In this document: in pieces, positions 62,228 through 64,000 of the stretch | How the letters are laid out: each line of letters begins with the position of its first letter | How positions within the stretch are numbered: position 1 is the stretch's first letter | Assembly (NCBI RefSeq): GCF_030489605.1 | Contig: NZ_JAUKFY010000005.1 | Span: forward strand, 62,001 to 126,000 | Length of the DNA: 64,000 nucleotides | From: Brevibacillus laterosporus | GTDB taxonomy: Bacteria > Bacillota > Bacilli > Brevibacillales > Brevibacillaceae | Direction: 5' to 3' | Made by a program: the position numbers and the translations under genes | The notes under the pieces: generated by a model | What the model saw: only the letters and a program-made list of their open reading frames with translations | The model's database searches: none | Told to the model about the DNA's origin: nothing

Positions 62228-62320
62228 TGAAAAAGAAATCACCCCTAGAAATGAAACAGAGAGGTGGGTATGTCCTCTCTGCTTGTGTAAAGTATTTGAA
62301 CAAACTGAACCTTCATACTG

Positions 62321-62659
62321 TTATGCTAATTTGTCTTTTAAACCTTGTAAAACCTGTTTTGCATTGTTGAGTACGCCATCTGGCATAGGACAGTCATAAT
62401 CGATTCCATGCGGGAACAGATGCTTGCCAATGAATGGCTCGTCCAATTTTAATACAGTGTCTGGATCTTCCATTTTGCCTTCTACACAATGTGCTTGAAT
62501 GCGAAGATAGTACGTGGTGTCTCTATCCTTTAGCTTGTAATCGTAGGTTGCATGGTTATAATCCCAAGCAAAACGCGTGAAACCTAAGCTATCCATAGCA
62601 ATGTCTAAGTCGGCTAGAGTTCCTTGTTGACCGCCGATTCCCGTTTCTTTGAGAAGCAT
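62321..62659 (-). CDS. YugN-like protein
   Basis: 112 residues from ATG 62659 with AAGGAGGAAGG upstream. The open frame continues another 130 codons upstream, antisense to the CBS gene, but that part is spurious. FAWDYNHATYDYKLKDRDTT, YYLRIQAHCVEG and HLFPHGIDYDCPMP match the YugN family, small cytoplasmic proteins of unknown role with conserved aromatic and acidic residues. Confidence 0.82.
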   Translation of the reverse strand: MLLKETGIGGQQGTLADLDIAMDSLGFTRFAWDYNHATYDYKLKDRDTTYYLRIQAHCVEGKMEDPDTVLKLDEPFIGKHLFPHGIDYDCPMPDGVLNNAKQVLQGLKDKLA

Positions 62660-62813
62660 TCTGCCTTCCTCCTTCGTGATATTCACTCCCTTATGATAGT
62701 AGGTTTTTCCTGATTGTGCAATGATTATGAGACGTAAAAAATAGCTCGATTGCATGAAAGAATACAGGAGGGGGGAAACTAACCTTTGTTTAAGAACGGA
62801 AGGAGGAAGAAAA

Positions 62814-63248
62814 ATGGCAAAAAGAACACTACGTGAAATCATGACAGAGAACCTGGCTACCGTTACATTATTGGATAATGTATATGAAGTAGCAGTGAAA
62901 ATGAGAGATTGGAACGTTGGCGTTATCCCAGTTGTGAATGAGCAAAATGATGTTATCGGAGTAATCACAGACCGTGATATCGTCATTCGTGGTCTGGCTG
63001 AAAAGCACCAAGGCTCTACCAAAATTGAAGAGGTTATGAGCACAGACATCGTGCTGGGTACCCCAGAAATGACCGTGGATGCAGCAGCTAAGCTGATGGC
63101 TCAGCATCAAATTCGTCGTCTGCCAGTAGTTGACAACGGAAAATTAGTTGGTATTGTAGCGATTGGAGACATGGCAATCCGCAACATTTTACAAGATGAA
63201 GCTGGAGAGGCGTTAGCAGAGATTTCAGAAACAGCTTCACGCCATTAA
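62814..63248 (+). CDS. CBS-domain protein
   Basis: 144 residues from ATG 62814, with GGAGGAAG upstream. Two CBS motifs (REIMTENLATVTLLDNVYEV, VIGVITDRDIVIRG and IEEVMSTDIVLGTPEMTV, LVGIVAIGDMAIRN) form a Bateman module. Such stand-alone modules bind adenosine nucleotides and act as sensors; B. subtilis YhcV is similar. Single gene with terminator. Confidence 0.92.
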   Translation: MAKRTLREIMTENLATVTLLDNVYEVAVKMRDWNVGVIPVVNEQNDVIGVITDRDIVIRGLAEKHQGSTKIEEVMSTDIVLGTPEMTVDAAAKLMAQHQIRRLPVVDNGKLVGIVAIGDMAIRNILQDEAGEALAEISETASRH

Positions 63249-63273
63249 ATTTTAAAATGAAGAGAGCATTTGT

Positions 63274-63302
63274 GGGCACTCGAAAAACGAGTGTCTTTTT
63301 CT
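63274..63302 (+). terminator. Terminator of the CBS gene
   Basis: GGCACTCG / CGAGTGTC around an A5 loop, T5 tail. Confidence 0.88.
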
Positions 63303-63404
63303 ATTTCAATTTTCTGTGTCACTCCATAATATTTGGGCTTGTCTTTTTTGGACCCAATTTATTCCTTTCGCATAGGCTGTAACGAAGAGGAAAGGAGGGT
63401 CCAC

Positions 63405-63515
63405 ATGGGTTTTTTCGATTTTGACTTCTTAAATGGAGATAACGAGGAACTGATATGGATCATCATAATTGTCGTGGTTTTATTTTTACTACTCGTTGAT
63501 TGGGACTGGGAATAA
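63405..63515 (+). CDS. 36-aa membrane peptide, possibly a small spore-type protein
   Basis: ATG 63405 follows AAAGGAGGGT. The peptide starts MGFFDFDFLNG, has one very hydrophobic helix (LIWIIIIVVVLFLLL) and ends DWDWE. The layout resembles the short hydrophobic peptides made during sporulation in Bacillales. Function unknown; own terminator. Confidence 0.6.
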   Translation: MGFFDFDFLNGDNEELIWIIIIVVVLFLLLVDWDWE

Positions 63516-63524
63516 TGACCGGAT

Positions 63525-63563
63525 AAAAAGGCGGCCTACCAAGATGTTGTGGGTCGTTTTTTG
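63525..63563 (+). terminator. Terminator of the small peptide gene
   Basis: AAAAGGCGGCCTAC pairs with GTGGGTCGTTTTTT through several wobbles. Confidence 0.7.
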
Positions 63564-63652
63564 CTTTAAAAGAATAGAAAAACTGTAGACAAGCACGTAT
63601 GTTTGGTATGATGGGAAAGGTGGAAATAATCAAAAAGCATGGAGGATTTGTC

Positions 63653-64000
63653 ATGAGAACAATGTTTACCAAAACGAAGCATTTATTAGCCATCTTTTCC
63701 CTTGGCGTTGCCTTAACGGTAAGTGGATGCGCCACTGAAAAAGACAAGCAAGAAAACAACGAGCCTACTCCCAATGGAAAAATGAAAGTTAAAATAGAGA
63801 GAGTGGTCGATGGGGATACCTTTAAAACAACAAAGGGCGATAAGGTAAGGCTAATCGGAGTGGATACACCAGAGACTGTAAAGCCCAATACTCCTGTACA
63901 GCCATATGGAAAAGAAGCGAGTAACTATTCGAAAAATATGCTGGAAGGCAAGGAGGTCACTCTTCAATTTGATGTTCAGCCTCTCGATAAATATCAAAGA
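63653..64000 (+). CDS. Thermonuclease (SNase-like) lipoprotein, 3' end outside window
   Basis: The first 116 residues. A lipoprotein signal with lipobox VSGC (Cys26) and a polar linker lead into the staphylococcal-nuclease barrel: IERVVDGDTFKT, VRLIGVDTPET with the calcium and arginine positions, and DKYQR, where the second catalytic Arg lies, at the window edge. It hydrolyses DNA/RNA outside the membrane, anchored by lipid. GGAGG precedes ATG 63653. Confidence 0.9.
   Translation, partial: MRTMFTKTKHLLAIFSLGVALTVSGCATEKDKQENNEPTPNGKMKVKIERVVDGDTFKTTKGDKVRLIGVDTPETVKPNTPVQPYGKEASNYSKNMLEGKEVTLQFDVQPLDKYQR

Noticed and set aside
62660-63049. N-terminal extension of the YugN-like ORF
   Set aside because: Antisense to the CBS gene, no homology-like pattern, and AAGGAGG sits at the internal ATG 62659.
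1-64000. CRISPR array or insertion-sequence transposase
   Set aside because: No regularly spaced direct repeats with unique spacers and no DDE/IS200-type transposase seen on either strand.

Overview
The window reads as the chromosome of an aerobic, endospore-forming, low-to-moderate GC member of the Bacillota. Supporting content includes sda, sleB, ylaN, a Spo0E-like remnant, an Asp23 protein, FNT/NirD genes, strong AGGAGG ribosome-binding sites with frequent TTG/GTG starts, and sigma-A promoters. Gene content and style suggest Brevibacillus (B. laterosporus-like); that species guess is inference, since no 16S gene is present.

Layout. 0-8 kb: the C-terminal part of a YitJ-type methylenetetrahydrofolate reductase, a NirD/FNT pair, a DMT exporter, an M32 carboxypeptidase and prfC. 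8-13 kb: an MFS gene, then a preQ1-I-like leader in front of a complete four-gene ECF transporter (S-T-A-A'), which I read as a queuosine-precursor importer. 13-28 kb: housekeeping genes (DUF218/TPR, DUF4180, rhodanese, HAD, TPR, nitroreductase, MarR-MFS operon, double-PAS chemoreceptor) interspersed with broken genes (GNAT, HAAS-FtsW-like, LolA-like, MFS), several disrupted at homopolymer runs.

28.8-36.1 kb: a nitrate/sulfonate/thiamine-precursor-type ABC operon on the minus strand whose substrate-binding-protein gene is split by a 4,706-bp element. The element carries a large serine recombinase directly beside one end, remnants of ImmA and HNH prophage genes, a secreted 147-aa protein, a Cys-rich protein and a broken Spo0E-like gene. 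Joining the two flanks at a shared CA dinucleotide restores a 332-codon binding-protein reading frame, so the att sites can be placed to the base pair. This is the most interesting structure in the window.

36-47 kb: rnz, a Fur-box-preceded tandem PPOX flavoprotein, a divergent EamA/LysR pair, an ECF sigma/anti-sigma pair, an alpha/beta hydrolase, YqxD and PAP2 genes. 47-53 kb: tRNA-Asn/Thr, a two-gene membrane/DUF2653 unit, a CydAB-type oxidase, tRNA-Leu/Gly and an arsR-acr3 arsenite-efflux operon. 54-64 kb: a divergent LysR/MFS pair, a cluster of DnaA boxes ahead of sda (replication-sporulation checkpoint), ylaN, a Ca2+/H+ antiporter, sleB, Asp23, an FtsW/SpoVE protein, YugN-like and CBS proteins, and a thermonuclease lipoprotein cut by the window edge.

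Functional links: two Fur boxes plus YlaN (a Fur antagonist) touch iron control; Sda, SleB and the Spo0E remnant touch sporulation; ArsR/Acr3, MarR/MFS, PadR and ECF sigma/anti-sigma units are local stress circuits with visible operators in three cases.
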